From positions 1 to 8,060 of the forward strand of contig JBJXFX010000085.1 in assembly GCA_046152925.1 (NCBI GenBank): a DNA stretch of 8,060 nucleotides. Reading direction: 5' to 3'. The translations under genes were made by a program, and so were the position numbers. Position 1 is the first letter of the stretch, and the number at the start of each line of letters is the position of its first letter. Shown in pieces: positions 5,766-8,060 of this stretch. Under the pieces are notes generated by a model. It worked only from the letters and a program-made list of their open reading frames with translations, searched no databases and was not told where the DNA came from. The DNA is from CAMAUF01 sp046152925 (GTDB lineage Bacteria > Chloroflexota > Dehalococcoidia > Tepidiformales > Tepidiformaceae).

Positions 5766-6776
5766 TCAGTCCGCCTTGGCGCCGGACCGCGCCTCGTCCT
5801 TCTCGCGCATCGACTGGAGGTTGCCGAACCAGCGCATCATCAGTTGGAAGCGCTTGGGGTAGCTTGCCTGGAGCTCCTCGTTCGACTCGACGCTCGTCAG
5901 CAACATCGCGAAGGTCTCGGCCGCATCTTCCTCGGCGGACCGGATACTGTCGCCTCCGACGTAGGGGCCGGCCTCCCATCGCCCGCCGTCCTGTGCCGCC
6001 ATGATCTCCGGGTAGGCTTCGATGTTCTCGGGGTCGTTTGGGTCCCGCATCCCGTCGCCAAGGTAGGCGACTTTCTTGGTGGCCGGATGTTTGAACCAAC
6101 CGAAGGCGAAGGGTTCGTAGCGGGCCTTGGCGGGGTGGATCATCGCGTCGACGATCATCGTCGGCGTGAGCAGGCCCTGCTTCCCCTTGGCCGTGTTCTC
6201 GAGGTAGTGGAAGAGCTCGTGGATCAGAGTCTGTTTGAAGGTCCGTTCGTGCTCTTCCGCGAAGTCGGACTCTTCATTCACGCCGCCGAACTCTGGATCG
6301 GCGTCGTAGACGCTGTCGTCCAGCGCGAGCGTGTTCTGGGGCCTCGAATACTCTCCTACCGCCGTCCCGAGGTCCTCGACACGGTGGAGGATGACCGGCT
6401 CGGCCTCGGGGAAGGACTGCATCACGAGCTGGATGCCGGGCGCCTCGAGCACATCGGCGATCCACATTTCCTCCAGCGCGCTGAACCCTTTCGAGCCCTG
6501 GGGCCCTTGCGTGTTGATGTACTGCTCGGCGCGTTCGCCACCGGGCGCTTCGTGGGGATAGATGGCGCCTGCGCGTTGGATGACGCCCGTGGCTCCGATG
6601 GCGCCGTCGCGCCCGCTCGCGATAAGCCGCTGCACGGCCTGGTTGCCGGCCACCGCCCCAAGCTGGACGAGGCCGCGGCCGCCGGGGGCCACCGAGCCAT
6701 GCGGGCGCGTGGAAGCGCTTGAGCGCTCATCCGCGTCGCCCTCGGGCCGCCTTCGCCTCACCCGGTACTTGGCCAC
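5766..6776 (-). CDS. Putative zinc metallopeptidase with injection-system-type N-terminal motif
   Basis: Taken from GTG at 6776, this is a 336-residue protein. The basic, disordered N-terminus (1-33) leads to VQLGAVAGNQAVQRLI (37-52), close to the LQRxxGNxAVxRLL motif common in DUF4157-type proteins and other cargo of extracellular contractile injection systems, then GVIQR (64-68). The catalytic half has TLIHELFHYLE (183-193), a zinc-binding HExxH with H186, E187 and H190. About 95 residues later comes SAEEDAAETFAML (280-292), whose E282, E283 or E287 could be the third ligand, as in gluzincins. No signal peptide or membrane helix is evident. GTG is preferred because GGAGGA lies 9 nt upstream; ATG at 6854 and TTG at 6884 in the same frame have weaker sites. 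It converges on the CotH gene, with 15 nt between the stops. The peptidase call is good; substrate, family and the export route are inferred. Confidence 0.75.
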   Translation of the reverse strand: MAKYRVRRRRPEGDADERSSASTRPHGSVAPGGRGLVQLGAVAGNQAVQRLIASGRDGAIGATGVIQRAGAIYPHEAPGGERAEQYINTQGPQGSKGFSALEEMWIADVLEAPGIQLVMQSFPEAEPVILHRVEDLGTAVGEYSRPQNTLALDDSVYDADPEFGGVNEESDFAEEHERTFKQTLIHELFHYLENTAKGKQGLLTPTMIVDAMIHPAKARYEPFAFGWFKHPATKKVAYLGDGMRDPNDPENIEAYPEIMAAQDGGRWEAGPYVGGDSIRSAEEDAAETFAMLLTSVESNEELQASYPKRFQLMMRWFGNLQSMREKDEARSGAKAD

Positions 6777-6977
6777 CGCCCGCCGTCCTCCGGAAAACGT
6801 TGCCCCCCATCCTACAAGACCGATGAGGGGCTGTGGGTGAGCGGCCGCTCCCATGAGGCTTCCGCCGTGCTCTCCAACCTGCAACCACGGCTTGGTGGCG
6901 GCGTCGAGAGGCCAAGGGACGCCGTCACCCCGCCACTGTAGAATCCGCCACTATCTACCGAACGGAGGAACTTCACG
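6777..6977. promoter_or_regulatory. Divergent intergenic region between the metallopeptidase and oxidoreductase genes
   Basis: This 201-bp gap must drive both genes. The right end is less GC-rich than its surroundings and contains TAGAAT (6939-6944) and TATCTA (6952-6957), either of which could be the -10 of the plus-strand oxidoreductase; neither has a clear -35. The left end carries the metallopeptidase ribosome site (GGAGGA, minus strand 6791-6786). If the metallopeptidase started at its upstream ATG or TTG, the gap would shrink to about 95-125 bp. Confidence 0.35.
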
Positions 6978-8027
6978 ATGAAAGTTGGTGGAGGATTTGG
7001 TGGCGGCTGGATCGATGGCGCCGCCGCCCAGGCTAAGGCCGCCGAGGACCTCGGCTTCGACTTCGCCGGCTGCCCGGAAACGCAGCACGACTCGATGCTC
7101 GCCGCGACCCTGGCAGCCGCGGCTACCGAGCGCATGGAGATCCAGACCTCGGTCACCATTGCCTTCCCCCGCAGCCCCACCGTGCTCGCGATGCAGGCCT
7201 GGGACATCCACCACCTCTCTAAGGGCCGCTTCACGATTGGCCTCGGCAGCCAGGTGAAGGGCCACAACCAGAACCGGTTCAGCACGCCCTGGGCCTCCGG
7301 CCCTGCCCCGCGCATGAAGGAGTACATCCAGATGATGCGCGCGGTGTGGGACTCCTTCGAAGGGAAGAAGGCCGAGTTCCTCGGCAAGCACTACCACTTC
7401 ACCCTCATGACGCCGAACTTCAACCCCGGCCCAACGGGTTTTGGACGGCCCAAGATCGGCCTCGCCTGCGTCGGCGACATGATGGCGCGCGTCGCGGGCG
7501 ACGTCGCCGATGTCGTGATGCCCCACGGCTTCATGACCGACAAGTATATGCGCGAAGTGCTCCTCCCGAACGTGAAAGTTGGGCTTGAGCGGAGCGGGCG
7601 CACCTGGGCGGACATCGAGATTTCCGGCGGCGGCTTCACCGTGTTCGGCGAGACCGAGTCAGAGATCGAACAGGGCCTTGAGCGCATCCGCCAGCCCATC
7701 TCGTTCTACGGCTCCACGCGCAGCTACCACGAGGTCTTCGCCGTCCACGGCCTCCAGGACCTCGGCATGCAGCTCCACTCGATGTCGCTGCAGGGCAAGT
7801 GGGCCGAAATGCAGCAGGTCATCCCCGAGGATGTTTTGCGGACGTTCGCCCAGACCTCGACCTACGACAAGCTGCCCCAGTGGGCGGCCGAGAACCGTGA
7901 GTACGCGAGCCGGATCGGCCTCCAAATGCCGACCCGCACCCCGGCCGAGCGCGAGCGCTTCCAGCACGTCCTCGCCGAGGTGAAGCAGGTGAAGAACTCC
8001 GGCGTGCCCCGCGGCCTCGCAATCTAA
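6978..8027 (+). CDS. LLM-class (luciferase-like) oxidoreductase, probably F420-dependent
   Basis: This 349-residue protein is a bacterial-luciferase-like TIM-barrel flavin/F420 oxidoreductase and resembles the MSMEG_2256-type F420-dependent group. Barrel landmarks: MKVGGGF strand 1 (1-7), AAEDLGFDFAGCPETQHD (21-38), the ATERMEIQTSVTIAFPRSP strand (49-67), WDIHHLSKGRFTIGLGSQ (75-92), RMKEYIQMMRAVW (112-124), and a C-terminal part with PKIGLACVGDMMARVAGDVADVV (158-180). Length is typical. The ATG has a perfect GGAGGA 8 nt upstream. Such enzymes transfer hydride between F420H2 (or FMNH2) and an organic substrate. Cofactor and substrate cannot be fixed from sequence, but the family is F420-linked in Actinomycetota and Chloroflexota. 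It stands alone in this window, divergent from the metallopeptidase gene and followed by a hairpin. Confidence 0.94.
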   Translation: MKVGGGFGGGWIDGAAAQAKAAEDLGFDFAGCPETQHDSMLAATLAAAATERMEIQTSVTIAFPRSPTVLAMQAWDIHHLSKGRFTIGLGSQVKGHNQNRFSTPWASGPAPRMKEYIQMMRAVWDSFEGKKAEFLGKHYHFTLMTPNFNPGPTGFGRPKIGLACVGDMMARVAGDVADVVMPHGFMTDKYMREVLLPNVKVGLERSGRTWADIEISGGGFTVFGETESEIEQGLERIRQPISFYGSTRSYHEVFAVHGLQDLGMQLHSMSLQGKWAEMQQVIPEDVLRTFAQTSTYDKLPQWAAENREYASRIGLQMPTRTPAERERFQHVLAEVKQVKNSGVPRGLAI

Positions 8028-8038
8028 CTGCGTCGCCC

Positions 8039-8060
8039 GGCGGGCGCGCACGAGCCCGCC
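8039..8060 (+). terminator. Hairpin after the oxidoreductase gene, reaching the window end
   Basis: GGCGGGC (8039-8045) and GCCCGCC (8054-8060) form a perfect 7-bp stem with an 8-nt loop, starting 11 nt after the TAA. The window ends at the stem, so neither its full length nor a following T-run can be judged. Position and strength suit a terminator. Confidence 0.5.

Noticed and set aside
5844..6722. Plus-strand open frame (292 codons) opposite the metallopeptidase gene
   Set aside because: The minus frame has HELFH and the GNQAVQRL motif. The antisense frame shows only antisense-type composition.

Overview
The window is GC-rich bacterial chromosome with seven protein-coding genes and no RNA gene, CRISPR array or insertion sequence that I can see. 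The gene mix includes a luciferase-like oxidoreductase of the F420-dependent type, an acyl-CoA dehydrogenase resembling mycobacterial FadE proteins, a Tat-type lipoprotein, and GTG starts behind strong GGAGG ribosome sites. This suggests a high-GC Actinomycetota or Chloroflexota lineage. The sequence alone does not decide between them.

Left part (1-2205, minus strand): sodC, a secreted Cu/Zn superoxide dismutase with a complete active site and an unusual C-terminal membrane or wall-anchor tail. Upstream of it lies an acyl-CoA dehydrogenase gene on the same strand. A perfect 15-bp hairpin and a separate sodC promoter candidate separate the two, so they are probably independent units.

Middle (2206-5750): a 391-bp divergent intergenic region, then a tight plus-strand operon. 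It encodes a VTC-fold polyphosphate polymerase-like protein, a five-helix DUF4956 membrane protein (16-bp overlap with the first gene), and a CotH-family kinase with a Tat/lipoprotein signal (23-nt gap). The three products span cytosol, membrane and outer face. I read them as one system in which cytosolic polyphosphate synthesis is coupled to a membrane partner and to an exported atypical kinase. This is the strongest candidate in the window for an under-described system. The gene grouping is a known conserved neighbourhood from family knowledge; the mechanism is my inference.

Right part (5751-8060): a convergent minus-strand gene encodes a putative zinc metallopeptidase (HELFH plus a downstream acidic motif). 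Its N-terminal segment resembles the GNxAVxRL motif of proteins linked to extracellular contractile injection systems, so it may be an injected or exported effector. Divergently transcribed from it is an LLM-class, probably F420-dependent, oxidoreductase. A GC-rich hairpin follows it at the window edge.
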